Assembly: GCF_003367315.1 (NCBI RefSeq) | Contig: NZ_CP031415.1 | Coordinates: 2,850,001-2,914,000, forward strand | Origin: Saccharospirillum mangrovi | Lineage (GTDB): Bacteria > Pseudomonadota > Gammaproteobacteria > Pseudomonadales > Natronospirillaceae | Direction: 5' to 3' | Length of the DNA: 64,000 nt | Shown: piece by piece, positions 1 through 9,255 of the stretch | Position numbering within the stretch: the first letter of the stretch is position 1 | Layout: every line of letters begins with the position of its first letter | Position numbers and translations under genes: made by a program | The notes under the pieces: model-generated | What the model saw: the letters and a program-made list of their open reading frames with translations, nothing else | Told to the model about the DNA's origin: nothing | Database searches by the model: none

Positions 1-644
1 GCCGCTTCGACGGCGCTGGTCAACGTCATGCGCGGAGAAAGTTGGGTTGGTGCGCTGTCGCTGTTCGGGTAGAGCGTCATGGCGTTCGCGTTCAGTGCGC
101 GGATGCCGGCCATGCCGCCGAAACCGTTCACTAAATACGCCGCCAGTTCACGGTCTACCGAACCCAGATGGCCCATGGTGGACTGCTCCGGGTGGTCCAT
201 CGGGAAGCCGGTGACGGCGACGGTTTTGCGGTAATGGTTAGCCATCACGTTGGCGCACACTTCGTCGGACGATACCCGTGCGGTGATCGACACCTGATAG
301 ACGTTGCCAACCCGGCCTTCGCTCATAATCTGAATATCGGTGACGCGGGCGGCGCTGTTCACGCGCAGGTAATCGACGGTCAAGTTACCGTTCTCCATCA
401 CCTGGGTGGAATGCACCTGAGCGCTGACCTGAATGGAGGCGCTTTCAATGGCCTGACGCAGAGCGCGAATGCGGGCGCTGTTGAGGTCGTTGAATTGAAT
501 CTCCGCTTCGCCTTCGGCATCGACCAACACCAGGCCGTCGTTGCTGAAACCCTCGGCGTGCGCCCCACTCAGACTGAACCCAGCAACCATCAGGGCAGCC
601 ATCATCCAGCGCAGGAAACTTTGCTCAGTGATGCCTTTCAACAT
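1..644 (-). CDS. flgT: Flagellar assembly protein FlgT (partial, C-terminus outside window)
   Basis: The frame opens at an ATG at 644 preceded by GAGGAG and runs off the left edge, so about 214 N-terminal residues are visible. Residues 1-30 form a signal peptide ending AHA. The following region (LVLVDAEGEAEI, then SARIRALRQAIESASIQVSA) matches the N-terminal domain of FlgT. FlgT is a periplasmic protein that builds the H ring around the basal body of sodium-driven polar flagella in Vibrio and relatives. It lies 27 bases downstream of flgP in the same direction, as expected for an flg H-ring operon. The assignment rests on sequence pattern and on the FlgP neighbour. Confidence 0.8.
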   Translation of the reverse strand, partial: MLKGITEQSFLRWMMAALMVAGFSLSGAHAEGFSNDGLVLVDAEGEAEIQFNDLNSARIRALRQAIESASIQVSAQVHSTQVMENGNLTVDYLRVNSAARVTDIQIMSEGRVGNVYQVSITARVSSDEVCANVMANHYRKTVAVTGFPMDHPEQSTMGHLGSVDRELAAYLVNGFGGMAGIRALNANAMTLYPNSDSAPTQLSPRMTLTSAVEA

Positions 645-671
645 GATGCGCTCCTCGGCCCGTCGTCCGTA

Positions 672-1283
672 TTACTCGATGAAGTACAGGCCGGATTCGT
701 TCGACTCAACGCCCTGGCGGCTCAATTGGCTGCGGGTAATGGCGTCGATGTCGTGAATCATGTCAGCGGCACAGCTGGCGTTTTGACGGCCATTGGCACG
801 CGTCGCCAGACAGTTGCGGAAGCCTTCGTCGATAACCATTTCAACCATGGTTTCGTAGCTGCCGTCCGACAACATTTCCTGGTAAATCACCCGCGCACCC
901 ATAATTTGAGTATCGACAAACGCCCGGTACCGATCGCTCTGCACCACCATGTCTTCCACGGTGGACGTACCGATGATCTGCGTGCCGTAAACGCGTTCCG
1001 CCATGGTGCGGTAGGCATCCAGCTTGGAGGCGCGACGCGCAATCAGACGCTGCTGAACTTCAGTCAGACCGGCAGAGTTCGGGTTGATGGCGCCGTAACC
1101 GGAAGCCCGCAACACCATGGGTTCCATCGGCGGCAATTTCTCATTGATCTGTCGCACTTCCGACACGATGGCCGCGACCTGTTCTTCCTGGCTCGGTCCA
1201 CCACCGCCGAACATGCCGCATCCACTCAGCAGCAGGGACAGGGTCGCCAGACTGATCAGCTGGCGCATAGTTTTGGCTTGCAT
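672..1283 (-). CDS. flgP: Flagellar outer-membrane lipoprotein FlgP (LPP20 family)
   Basis: A 203-residue lipoprotein. The chosen ATG at 1283 has GGAG eight bases upstream and gives a compact lipoprotein signal (SLLLSGC, Cys22 as the lipidated residue). An in-frame ATG at 1268 is possible; the longer frame back to 1532 lacks a signal peptide at its start. The mature part carries the LPP20/FlgP pattern (ASGYGAINPN, then QQRLIARRASKLDAYRTMAE and YGTQI). FlgP forms part of the H ring or basal disk and is needed for motility in Vibrio and Campylobacter. It is probably cotranscribed with the flgT that follows. No convincing sigma-54 site was seen upstream. Confidence 0.85.
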   Translation of the reverse strand: MQAKTMRQLISLATLSLLLSGCGMFGGGGPSQEEQVAAIVSEVRQINEKLPPMEPMVLRASGYGAINPNSAGLTEVQQRLIARRASKLDAYRTMAERVYGTQIIGTSTVEDMVVQSDRYRAFVDTQIMGARVIYQEMLSDGSYETMVEMVIDEGFRNCLATRANGRQNASCAADMIHDIDAITRSQLSRQGVESNESGLYFIE

Positions 1284-1610
1284 AGGGCGCTCCATTTTCT
1301 CTCGGCTCTTGGCCACACGCTGTTGTTCCCAGCTATCGGCCAGGGCGGAAATTACATTAGGAGCATTTCGGAAAGCGGCGCACAGATCGCGCCGTTCGGT
1401 TGACGGCAGGCAGCCGCCAACGAATTGGCAATAAAATTCAGCCAATATTTTGACGAAGCCCACTAAAGAAAACTGCCAATAAAACCCAAAAGCGGCAAAA
1501 ACCGGCCGAAAAGGCGGGTCACCACTTTGCAAACCAATTCACATACACTATTTTTACTTGGACCTCGCCATGGCGGTGCATGGCCGCCCAGCCAACCTCA
1601 AAGGAAGAAG

Positions 1611-3287
1611 ATGATGCAACGAAGTCTGCTTGCGCTGGCCATATTGACGGCCGGAACAGCCTCAGCCACCCCCTTTACCGGAAACGACACCCGCTCCAGT
1701 GCCATGGGCAACACCGGTGTCGCCTCCGCTGATTCCTTCGCCGCCAGCCAGTTCAACCCGGCGTTGTTGTCGGCTTACGAAGATAACGTCGACTTCGGTT
1801 TGCAACTGCCGAGCATCATGTTTTCGATTGATGATGGGTATGGGTTTATTAAGGCAGTGAATGTTGCGCAGAATTTCGAGAATACGGATACCGATGCCAT
1901 TCTGAGGGAAGTGGGTGAATTGCCGGATGCTGTTGCAGCAACTTCGGACGCCGCCGATGAATTTAATGACGGTATTGATGCTGGTGAACTTGATGCCTAC
2001 AACGAAGCTAACCAGGCACTGGACGATAAAATCGACACCATCCAAAGCGAACTCCGCAACCTGGAAGTGGCTGTAGATGACACCAACGACAGCATGTCTA
2101 CCTTGCCAGATAAACCTTTAGCGCTCCTCGGCTCCATTGGCACCGCGATTGCAATTCCCCGTTCCGGGTTAGGTTTGGCACTTCACTTAAATACCAGCGC
2201 CAATGTAGGTATGCGGGCTAACATTGCCGATGATGATTTAAACACTCTGGAATTAGCCGTAGACGACACACTTGGCTATACCGATGAAGCAGACCAGTTG
2301 ACTACATTATCGGCCGAAGTTTCTGCGGCGGCTGAAGTACTTTCGGGTTTTAACGAAGCTGGGGATCCATGTTCAGGTACCATCGCATATCAAAATGCTT
2401 ACAACGACTTTTTAATTGCACAAGCCAACCTGGAAGCAGAATCCAATGGTACAACAATAAATCTGGACAGCACTGGTGGCGATCCTGGCGATCTTTGCTC
2501 TGGCACACACGATGCTGACTATGACGGCAATAACGTTTCGACCTACACAAGCGTTAACGGCTTCTACGTCAACGGCGAATTCGACAGTACAGCTACTGAC
2601 GGATTTGGTGAAAACTCAACCGTCACCATCCTCGGCGCCAACGTTATCGAACTGGGTGTTTCCGCCGCTCGCGAATTCACCTACATGGGCCAGACATTCT
2701 CTGTTGGTGTCACGCCAAAACTGCAATCACTGCAAATTTTTGAAGACACCATTGCTTTCGATGAAGCCGGTAACTTCGACACCAGCACACTGAGCCAAAA
2801 CACCACCACCGCCTTCACCGGCAACCTCGACATTGGTGTCGCCAAAAACTGGTACAACATCTGGGGTGGTCAGGTTCGCGCCGGCTTGGCAGTTAAAGAC
2901 CTGATTCCGCAAACCTTCGAAAGCGCCTCCGGTCGTGAACTCTCCATGGGCCCGAAAGCCCGTATTGGTGCAGCACACGAAACCCGTTTCAGCACCGTCG
3001 CGCTGGACCTGGACCTGACTGAAAACGAACCGCTGGGTTACGGCGTTACTACCCGCTACATTGGCCTGGGCGGCGAACTCGACGCCTTCAACTGGATGAA
3101 AGTCCGCGCCGGTTACCGCAACAACCTGAGCGTTGACGACAGCCACGTCATCACCACCGGCCTCGGCTTCACACCGTTCGGTACCGGCCTCGACCTGACC
3201 GCCTGGTTCAGCCCGGCCTCATTCGACGAATGGGAAGACATCGTCCGCGACGCTGGTTTTGCTACTCAGTTCTCTATGAACTGGTAA
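1611..3287 (+). CDS. TraF-like/FadL-fold outer-membrane protein (TraF_2 family)
   Basis: A 558-residue protein starting at ATG 1611, behind AAGGAAGAAG. An upstream in-frame start at 1527 would add 28 residues with no signal character. Residues 1-19 form a signal peptide ending ASA. The mature N-terminus (TRSSAMGNTGVASADSFAAS, then FNPAL) is typical of the PF13729 conjugal transfer TraF family common in marine gammaproteobacteria, which resembles long-chain fatty-acid porins. The C-terminus ends FSMNW, with a terminal aromatic residue as in beta-barrels. There are no conjugation genes nearby, so the TraF label is historical. The gene is monocistronic, followed by an intrinsic terminator. Confidence 0.7.
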   Translation: MMQRSLLALAILTAGTASATPFTGNDTRSSAMGNTGVASADSFAASQFNPALLSAYEDNVDFGLQLPSIMFSIDDGYGFIKAVNVAQNFENTDTDAILREVGELPDAVAATSDAADEFNDGIDAGELDAYNEANQALDDKIDTIQSELRNLEVAVDDTNDSMSTLPDKPLALLGSIGTAIAIPRSGLGLALHLNTSANVGMRANIADDDLNTLELAVDDTLGYTDEADQLTTLSAEVSAAAEVLSGFNEAGDPCSGTIAYQNAYNDFLIAQANLEAESNGTTINLDSTGGDPGDLCSGTHDADYDGNNVSTYTSVNGFYVNGEFDSTATDGFGENSTVTILGANVIELGVSAAREFTYMGQTFSVGVTPKLQSLQIFEDTIAFDEAGNFDTSTLSQNTTTAFTGNLDIGVAKNWYNIWGGQVRAGLAVKDLIPQTFESASGRELSMGPKARIGAAHETRFSTVALDLDLTENEPLGYGVTTRYIGLGGELDAFNWMKVRAGYRNNLSVDDSHVITTGLGFTPFGTGLDLTAWFSPASFDEWEDIVRDAGFATQFSMNW

Positions 3288-3306
3288 TCAAAACCACTGA
3301 ATAGAA

Positions 3307-3330
3307 GGGAGCCTGACGGCTCCCTTTTTT
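3307..3330 (+). terminator. Rho-independent terminator after the TraF-like gene
   Basis: A perfect 7-bp stem GGGAGCC/GGCTCCC with loop TGAC is followed by six T, 19 bases after the stop codon of the TraF-like gene. Confidence 0.93.
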
Positions 3331-3394
3331 GTTCACTGTCCGCTCCAGCTATACGGCAGTACAATCCCCACAAACTCCCAACCATAACCCAACG

Positions 3395-4621
3395 ATGCAA
3401 ACCTATCTGGTCGGCGGCGCGGTACGCGATGAACTTTTAGGCCTGGCGGTGAAAGACCGCGACTGGGTTGTTGTTGGCGCGCGTCCGGAAGAACTGGAGG
3501 CCGAAGGGTTCCAACGCGTCGGCGCCGACTTCCCGGTGTTTTTGCACCCGCGCAGCAAAGAGGAATACGCGCTCGCGCGCACCGAGCGAAAGTCCGGCCA
3601 CGGCTATACCGGCTTTGAGGTTCAGTTCGACCCGAGCGTCACGCTTGAAGACGATCTGCTGCGCCGCGACCTCACCATCAACGCCATCGCCAAGAGCGAC
3701 ACCGGCGAGTTGATCGACCCCTACGGTGGCCTTGCCGACATCAAAGCACGACAACTGCGACACGTGTCGCCCGCTTTTCGTGAAGATCCACTGCGCGTGT
3801 TGCGCGTAGCCCGTTTCGCCGCGCGTTTTGCACATTTAGGTTTTGAAGTCGCCCATGAAACGCGTGAATTGATGCGCGCCATGGTGGCCGATGGCGAGTT
3901 GAAATTCCTGGTGCACGAACGCGTCTGGCAGGAAATGAGTCGCGCTTTATTAGAACCCAACCCAGAATATTTTTTCCGCGAACTGCGTGCCTGTGGCGCG
4001 TTGAAAATTATTCTGCCGGAATTCGATGCGTTGTTCGGCGTGCCACAAACGATGCGTTGGCACCCGGAAATCGACACCGGCATTCATACCCTGAAAGCGC
4101 TGCAAATCGCCGTTACCTTAAGTGACTCACTTGAGGTACGTTTGGCAACGCTGTGCCACGACTTTGGCAAAGGTTTAACCGATCCAAAACATTGGCCATC
4201 GCACCGCGGGCATGAAGACCTGGGCGCTAACGCCATCGCCGCCTTGGCCGCCGAGCGCAAGTGGCCGAAAAAGCCCGCACGCCTGGCCGAACTGACCGCG
4301 CGATACCACACCCACTGCCACAAAATCGGCGAATTAAAAGCGGCGACCATCGTCAAAACACTGGAAGCCTTTGGCGCCTTTCGCGCACCGGAAACCTTCG
4401 AACATTTCCTGCTCGCCTGCGAAGCCGATGCCCGCGGACGCTCCGGCTTGGAACAGCAACCCTACCCGGAGGCCGATCAATTTCGTGACTGTTTGAACGC
4501 TTGCCTCGCAGTCAAACCCGCCGACTTAATGGCCCAAGGTTACGCAGGCGCTCAACTCGGCGAAGCGATTCATCGCGCCCGAGTCAACGCCGTGAAGGAC
4601 GTACAAACCGGATGGAACTGA
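3395..4621 (+). CDS. cca: CCA tRNA nucleotidyltransferase (multifunctional)
   Basis: A 408-residue enzyme adding CCA to tRNA 3' ends. The start is placed at ATG 3395 because the class II nucleotidyltransferase signature begins at once: [13 protein letters not shown] (residues 4-16), then DRDWVVVG (21-28) with the catalytic Asp pair. [10 protein letters not shown] follows near 108. The C-terminal half carries an HD phosphohydrolase core (LCHDFGKG near residue 253), so this is the bacterial form with associated phosphatase/phosphodiesterase activity, close in length to E. coli Cca (412). The TGA overlaps the start of the downstream reductase, so the two are translationally coupled. Confidence 0.95.
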   Translation: MQTYLVGGAVRDELLGLAVKDRDWVVVGARPEELEAEGFQRVGADFPVFLHPRSKEEYALARTERKSGHGYTGFEVQFDPSVTLEDDLLRRDLTINAIAKSDTGELIDPYGGLADIKARQLRHVSPAFREDPLRVLRVARFAARFAHLGFEVAHETRELMRAMVADGELKFLVHERVWQEMSRALLEPNPEYFFRELRACGALKIILPEFDALFGVPQTMRWHPEIDTGIHTLKALQIAVTLSDSLEVRLATLCHDFGKGLTDPKHWPSHRGHEDLGANAIAALAAERKWPKKPARLAELTARYHTHCHKIGELKAATIVKTLEAFGAFRAPETFEHFLLACEADARGRSGLEQQPYPEADQFRDCLNACLAVKPADLMAQGYAGAQLGEAIHRARVNAVKDVQTGWN

Positions 4622-5370
4622 CGCTGAAGTTAACACCCACCAACCCGGCACCCGTCGTATTAGTTACCGGCGGCGCGCGCCGCCTTGGTGCGCAAATGGC
4701 GCGCACCTTTCACCAAGCCGGCTTTCGCGTGTTGGTGCATTATCGGTCGAGCAAAACCGACGCAGACTCTCTGGCCAAAGAACTCAACCAGCAACGCCCA
4801 GACAGCGTCCAAGCGCTTTCATCCGAATTAAACACCGCAGAGACCATTAACGACTTTGCACAACAAGCCACCAAAGCTTTCGGCCGCATCGATGTACTCA
4901 TCAACAACGCTTCCGCCTTTTTCCCAACACCCTTTGGCGACATCGATGAAGAACAGCTCGACCTGCTGCTGCACACCAACCTGCGCTTACCGATTTTGCT
5001 CACCCAAGCACTGGCACCCGAACTCAGCCAACGCCAAGGCGTCGTCATCAACCTCGCCGACATCCATGCCCTGCGCCCACTCGCCAATCACCCCGCCTAC
5101 GCCGCCACCAAAGCTGGCTTGATCAGCGCAACAAAATCCATGGCCTTAGACCTAGCGCCCAATATCCGCGCCAATGCCATCGCCCCCGGCGCCATTCTGT
5201 TACCGGAAAGCCAGGGAGCGGATTATGAGCAACAACTGACGGCCAGGATACCGCTGGGCAAACTGGGCGAGCCGAAAGACTTAGCAGAAGCCGCGCTGTT
5301 TTTAGCGACGGCGAAGTATGTGACTGGGCAGGTGTTGGCGGTGGATGGAGGGAGGACGGTTTGGCAGTAG
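4612..5370 (+). CDS. Pteridine reductase-like short-chain dehydrogenase (FolM type)
   Basis: A 252-residue SDR enzyme. ATG 4612 overlaps the end of cca by ten bases. The Rossmann motif is VTGGARRLG near residue 16; the arginine pair in place of the usual Gly-x-Gly spacing is typical of pteridine reductases and FolM. NNAS follows near 95 and the active-site YAATKAG near 163. The C-terminus ([10 protein letters not shown]) is typical of SDRs. Likely role: NADPH-dependent reduction of dihydrobiopterin/dihydromonapterin or folate. Substrate cannot be fixed from sequence; the FolM-like call is moderately firm. Confidence 0.75.
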   Translation: MELTLKLTPTNPAPVVLVTGGARRLGAQMARTFHQAGFRVLVHYRSSKTDADSLAKELNQQRPDSVQALSSELNTAETINDFAQQATKAFGRIDVLINNASAFFPTPFGDIDEEQLDLLLHTNLRLPILLTQALAPELSQRQGVVINLADIHALRPLANHPAYAATKAGLISATKSMALDLAPNIRANAIAPGAILLPESQGADYEQQLTARIPLGKLGEPKDLAEAALFLATAKYVTGQVLAVDGGRTVWQ

Positions 5371-5568
5371 CTGCATATCCGCTCTTTCAGACTGATCACA
5401 GTTTAGCCATGAATAACCTGGGGCATTTTTCCGAATCGGCCTGTAGGAAACAAACTTCACAGACTTATTGACATCGTCAGGTAGACAGATACAAATACCT
5501 ATCAGCGATCACAGTCGTGACGCTGAAGCATTCAAGAACTCAACGGAATATTTCTCCAAGGAGCAACA

Positions 5569-6030
5569 ATGAGAGCAATAGGGAATTTACTGTGGTTTTT
5601 ACTGGGTGGTGTTTTCATGGGCCTGTCTTGGTGGCTTGTAGGTGCCATTGCCTTCGTCACGATTATTGGCATTCCCTGGGGGCGAGCCTGTTTTGTTATT
5701 GGCAATTTCTCATTTTTTCCATTCGGAAAAGAAGCCATTCGTCGAGATGAGCTAAGCCAACAGACCGATATTGGCACCGGCGGTTTTGGACTAATTGGTA
5801 ATATTATCTGGTTCGTCTTCGCCGGTTTATGGTTAGCTTTAGGGCACGTTTTTTCGGCCATTTTGTGTTTTATTACCATTATCGGAATACCCTTTGGCAT
5901 CCAACACTTGAAGTTAGCAGGCATAGCTATATTCCCAGTGGGAAAAACCATCGTCTCGAAGGAAGTTGCGATTGCTGCACGGTCGGCTAACGCCAGCGCT
6001 ACAGTGGCGGCTATGAGAGCAAACGGATAA
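5569..6030 (+). CDS. yccF: YccF-domain inner-membrane protein
   Basis: A 153-residue membrane protein with RBS AAGGAG seven bases before the ATG. It contains two internal repeats of the YccF (DUF307) unit: IGNLLWFLLGG...VTIIGIPWG...FPFGK in the first half and IGNIIWFVFAGLWLAL...ITIIGIPFGIQ...FPVGK in the second. Each repeat has hydrophobic helices flanking the IIGIP turn. The biochemical function of the family is not established. The gene stands alone between the pteridine reductase and the TRIC-like channel. Confidence 0.88.
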   Translation: MRAIGNLLWFLLGGVFMGLSWWLVGAIAFVTIIGIPWGRACFVIGNFSFFPFGKEAIRRDELSQQTDIGTGGFGLIGNIIWFVFAGLWLALGHVFSAILCFITIIGIPFGIQHLKLAGIAIFPVGKTIVSKEVAIAARSANASATVAAMRANG

Positions 6031-6043
6031 GACACTTTGCCAC

Positions 6044-6071
6044 GATACAGGCTGCTTTTGCGGCCTGTATC
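6044..6071 (+). terminator. Hairpin after yccF, possible terminator
   Basis: A perfect 9-bp inverted repeat GATACAGGC/GCCTGTATC with a 10-base loop lies 14 bases after the yccF stop. No uniform T-run follows (ACTCCTTCT), so termination may be inefficient or factor-assisted. Confidence 0.5.
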
Positions 6072-6185
6072 ACTCCTTCTGCCCGGCCTCTATTCCATAC
6101 ATTCCGACATACTTCTTTAGGCCTGTAGCGTTCAGCCTGTCTAAACTTCAGCTTCAGAATAAACAACGATTTAACGGGCCAAGCC

Positions 6186-6791
6186 ATGCTCCTCTACTAC
6201 CTCGACCTAATCGGCGTCGCCGTCTTTGCCACCAGTGGTGTGTTGGCGGCGCGTGATCGCGATCTGGATTTTCTCGGTGTGATTGTGATCGCGACTATTA
6301 CCGCTATCGGCGGCGGCACGCTGCGCGATTTGCTGTTGAACCGGCACCCCATTTTCTGGGTCACCGACAGTGCTTACTTGCTGGTGATTATTGCAGCAAC
6401 GGTGCTGACGCTGATCTATCTGCGCTACAAACAAGCACCCGGTCCAGCGTTTATGGTGGCCGATGCGTTTGGGCTGGCGTTGTTCGCACTCTCGGGTGCA
6501 CAACATGCACAGCAAGGCGGTTACGACCCGCTGATTGTGATCGTGATGGGAACCATGACTGGCGTAACCGGCGGTATTATTCGCGACGTGATTACAGCCA
6601 AAGTACCGTTGGTGTTGCGCCGAGAGATTTACGCTACAGCCGCCATTGCCGGAATTGGCGTCTACTTATTATTGCTGGCGCTCGGCCTTACTCAGCCCGT
6701 GGCGTTCTGGATCGGTATCGTCTTCGTTGCTGGATTACGACTATTGGCGTTGCGCTGGAACTTGCATTTGCCGGTGTTGTATAAGCCCTGA
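6186..6791 (+). CDS. TRIC-type cation channel family protein (UPF0126, YicG-like)
   Basis: A 201-residue integral membrane protein with seven hydrophobic segments. Two homologous halves each carry the glycine-rich motif of the family: [15 protein letters not shown] near residue 38 and [13 protein letters not shown] near 122. Prokaryotic TRIC proteins form trimeric potassium-permeable channels. The length is normal for the family. It is monocistronic, with no partner gene suggesting a specific role. Confidence 0.85.
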   Translation: MLLYYLDLIGVAVFATSGVLAARDRDLDFLGVIVIATITAIGGGTLRDLLLNRHPIFWVTDSAYLLVIIAATVLTLIYLRYKQAPGPAFMVADAFGLALFALSGAQHAQQGGYDPLIVIVMGTMTGVTGGIIRDVITAKVPLVLRREIYATAAIAGIGVYLLLLALGLTQPVAFWIGIVFVAGLRLLALRWNLHLPVLYKP

Positions 6792-6858
6792 GGCTTCCAC
6801 TGCACAAACAGTCGGCACTACACTGTTAAAACGTTCACGACAGGGACAGGAGGCTACA

Positions 6859-7212
6859 ATGTCTGGGCATCGAATTTTCACCATGCCATTTGCCAAGATC
6901 TACCCGGCATATATCCAAAAAGCCGAACGCAAAGGCCGCACTCAGTCCGAAGTCGATACCATAATTAATTGGCTGACCGGATACGACGCAGCAGGCCTGC
7001 AACAACAGCTCGACCAGCAAACCGATGTTGAGACTTTTTTTGCCCAAGCGCCGGCGATGAATCCGAATACAGCGCTGATAAAAGGCGTAGTTTGCGGCAT
7101 TCGGGTTGAAGAGGTTGAAGACCCGTTAATGCAAAAAATCCGCTGGCTCGACAAACTGATTGATGAACTGGCGAAGGGGAAAGCGATGGAGAAGATCCTT
7201 CGTCAGTCTTAA
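6859..7212 (+). CDS. DUF2200 family protein
   Basis: A 117-residue soluble protein. ATG 6859 follows the RBS ACAGGAGGCT. The start [20 protein letters not shown], then KAERKGRT and INWLTGY, are characteristic of DUF2200. The family is widespread in bacteria, has no assigned activity, and resembles DinB/DUF1801-type helical domains only loosely. It is followed 13 bases later by a DUF4180 gene in the same direction, so the two are probably cotranscribed. Confidence 0.85.
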   Translation: MSGHRIFTMPFAKIYPAYIQKAERKGRTQSEVDTIINWLTGYDAAGLQQQLDQQTDVETFFAQAPAMNPNTALIKGVVCGIRVEEVEDPLMQKIRWLDKLIDELAKGKAMEKILRQS

Positions 7213-7225
7213 GCGGAACCCCATT

Positions 7226-7522
7226 ATGACCGATCGTATTGTATATATTTCCGATCTTCTGGGTCAGGCTTCAGAGCACGGCTACCTGTTGATCGATGAA
7301 GCCAATTTGCCAACGGAGTTTTTCACACTGCGCAGTGGCCTGGCCGGAGATATTTTTCAAAAATTTGTTAACTATCAGATGGCTCTGGCAGTCCTGGTGA
7401 AAGACCCATCAGTATACGGCGACCGCGTGGTTGAGCTGGTTCGCGAACACCAGCGCCACCCGCTGGTCCGTTTCTTCAGCGATGCCGATTCGGCTAAGAC
7501 CTGGCTCAGTCGATTTAACTGA
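7226..7522 (+). CDS. DUF4180 family protein
   Basis: A 98-residue protein starting at ATG 7226; the longer open frame upstream overlaps the DUF2200 gene and is not needed. The pattern (DLLGQASEHGYLLIDEANLP, then FFTLRSGLAGDIFQKFVNY) matches DUF4180, a small alpha/beta domain of unknown function that often sits near regulators or stress genes. There is no signal peptide or membrane segment. Confidence 0.8.
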   Translation: MTDRIVYISDLLGQASEHGYLLIDEANLPTEFFTLRSGLAGDIFQKFVNYQMALAVLVKDPSVYGDRVVELVREHQRHPLVRFFSDADSAKTWLSRFN

Positions 7523-7809
7523 GCGCACGGCAGAATCGTCAAATCACCCATTTGCTTAAAGCCTGGTACCGGCGGTATCACCTTCATTACGCTAAACGAT
7601 AACTCCAACGATGTGATTTGGCAGAACACCGGAAACGGCAAACTCTTATTGCACAAGTCCGGTATTACATTCCGCTACAAAAAGCCAACAAGCTCTCACT
7701 AATTATTTCGATGAACCCCGCTATGTTGATGTCGGCCAACAAGAGCGACACTACCAGCGGCAGTCCCCAGTCCGACTGGTTCTCGCTCACCAAAGCGGGA
7801 ACTAGAACA
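7523..7809 (+). other. Gap with possible decayed coding sequence
   Basis: No intact gene is supported in these 287 bases. One frame reads protein-like from about 7576 to 7697 (GTGGITFITLNDNSNDVIWQ); another reads protein-like to a stop near 7806 (ALTNYFDEPRYVDVGQQERH). The frame change and lack of a start suggest a degraded gene tail, or chance. No terminator was seen. Confidence 0.25.
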
Positions 7810-8073
7810 ATGAAAATTCTCCAAACGACCGCGGCGTTTTTCTTTGCCCTAACGCTCACCAACGTCAGCTTCGGTCACTCTGGCGGCACCAACGCCATGG
7901 GTTGCCACACCAATCATCGCACCGGCGACTACCACTGCCACACGCCCAAAACTCCGCCACCGCAGCGAGTGCTCTATTGTCATGTGATTAATGGAGAACC
8001 GCGCTGCGGTTACGCGCTTAGCACGTGCAACGACCTGGTATCGCAATATGGCGGGCAGTGTGTTCAACAATAA
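7810..8073 (+). CDS. Small secreted YHYH-domain protein
   Basis: An 87-residue protein. The start ATG 7810 gives a 21-residue signal peptide (ending VSFG) followed by the compact His/Cys motif HSGGTNAMGCHTNHRTGDYH and CH, the hallmark of YHYH-domain proteins. Two further Cys pairs follow in the C-terminal half (YCHVINGEPRCGY; CNDLVSQYGGQC), suggesting disulfides or metal binding in the periplasm. Function unknown. A longer frame from 7618 would bury the signal peptide. Confidence 0.7.
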   Translation: MKILQTTAAFFFALTLTNVSFGHSGGTNAMGCHTNHRTGDYHCHTPKTPPPQRVLYCHVINGEPRCGYALSTCNDLVSQYGGQCVQQ

Positions 8074-8092
8074 GTAGGTGTTTGAAACAAGT

Positions 8093-9172
8093 TTAGAGTG
8101 AACGAAGGCGATTGATGATTGCTTGGTAGTTCGTCACATAATTCTTCCACCGTAACGGTATGGCGCTTTCAACTTTTCTACCGTTGAGTTGTGGCTTCAA
8201 CACGTCTGCCAATTCGCGTGCCTCTTCAGCCGCATCCTGTTCATTTCCCTGATAAAACACCGCGTCCGGCAAACACTCTGGATAAGCTTGTCGATTCGGC
8301 ACTACGCAAGTGGCGCCGGCCTGGGCGAGTTCCTGCATTGCCAGGCCCTGAAAATCGTGCAGGGCGGTTGAAACGCCGACGCCAGCGCGGCCCAGCCAGT
8401 GGCGGTAGGTTGCTTCGTCGGCCTCACCCCAATGCACTACACACTCACCCAAGGCTTGTCGCTCCCCGGCAAAAGCATCACCGCGGCCACCACCACTGCC
8501 CAACATCGCAAGTCGAAAATCGACACCACTCTGTTTCAGTTGCAACAGCGCACTGAGAAAACACTGCGGTTGCTTATCCCATTCCCAGCGATGGTTCCAG
8601 ACAATCAACTTCGGGTCTTTTGGTTGCTCACGCAGTGCTGAGAACCGCTCTGTTAATGGCACCGGCAATACGTCGGAAATTTTTTCAATATTACTCAATA
8701 CATTGCCAGGAAATTGTTCCGGGAATTTTTTGAATAGTTGCCGAGCTCCGGTAAAAAATGTATCGCGATTAAAGTGGGTATTAAAACTGATCCAGTCGGC
8801 ACAAAAGGCGTTTTCCAGACTCTTGAATTGCCAGGCAGTTTGATGCGCTCGTTGTTGTTGATCTGACAACGGATGGGCAAATTGGTTTTCGTGGAAATAC
8901 AACCACAGTGGCACATCGCGCAGTGCCGGGCAGCGGGCTTTTAAGGTCACAACATTGGTTAAGCTGGTGGCGATGATCAGATCGTAGGATTGCTGAAACG
9001 CCGCGTCGTCACTCATTGCCCACAGCCAGCCGGAGGCTTCAATGCGCCAACTGAAATGCCGGGCCGGCTGGTGGCGCAGCGTCCAGTTGTGTTCGGGAAA
9101 GGCAGCCATCAGGCCGTCGCACCAATAGCGGTGGCTGGCGGAATGATAGGCGCTGAGTAGCAGAATGTTCAT
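8093..9172 (-). CDS. tRNA-queuosine alpha-mannosyltransferase-like glycosyltransferase (DUF3524)
   Basis: A 359-residue GT-B glycosyltransferase. The N-terminal DUF3524 half begins MNILLLSAYHSASHRYWCDG and continues with WLYFHENQFAHPL and WISFNTHFNRDTF, the pattern shared with the queuosine-tRNA mannosyltransferase QTMAN (GTDC1). The C-terminal half has the glycosyltransferase region with a Glu-containing donor site (GVSTALHDFQGLAMQELAQA). By homology it would transfer mannose to queuosine in tRNA-Asp in the cytoplasm. It lies downstream of ubiX on the same strand, separated by 83 bases holding a palindromic repeat. Confidence 0.78.
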   Translation of the reverse strand: MNILLLSAYHSASHRYWCDGLMAAFPEHNWTLRHQPARHFSWRIEASGWLWAMSDDAAFQQSYDLIIATSLTNVVTLKARCPALRDVPLWLYFHENQFAHPLSDQQQRAHQTAWQFKSLENAFCADWISFNTHFNRDTFFTGARQLFKKFPEQFPGNVLSNIEKISDVLPVPLTERFSALREQPKDPKLIVWNHRWEWDKQPQCFLSALLQLKQSGVDFRLAMLGSGGGRGDAFAGERQALGECVVHWGEADEATYRHWLGRAGVGVSTALHDFQGLAMQELAQAGATCVVPNRQAYPECLPDAVFYQGNEQDAAEEARELADVLKPQLNGRKVESAIPLRWKNYVTNYQAIINRLRSL

Positions 9173-9205
9173 GGTGGTTAGCGCTGTGGTCAGTGGTCTG
9201 GTGAG

Positions 9206-9237
9206 ATCCCGGATAGCGCCTGCGGCACTTCCGGGAT
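9206..9237. repeat. REP-like palindromic element
   Basis: An 8-bp perfect inverted repeat ATCCCGGA/TCCGGGAT flanks a 16-base GC-rich centre that itself contains GCGCCTGCGGC. It has the look of the intergenic REP-type palindromes of proteobacteria. It sits between ubiX and the glycosyltransferase and could stabilise or attenuate the transcript. No second copy was found in this window. Confidence 0.45.
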
Positions 9238-9255
9238 GACATTTTCAGGCGGTAA

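Noticed and set aside
168-1403. Long plus-strand open frame of 411 codons
   Set aside because: It lies antisense to flgT and flgP, whose families and signal peptides are clear; the plus product is His/Val-rich shadow sequence.
1290-1550. Sigma-54 promoter for flgP
   Set aside because: TTGGC and TTGC elements are present but with wrong spacing (12 instead of 10 bases between GG and GC).
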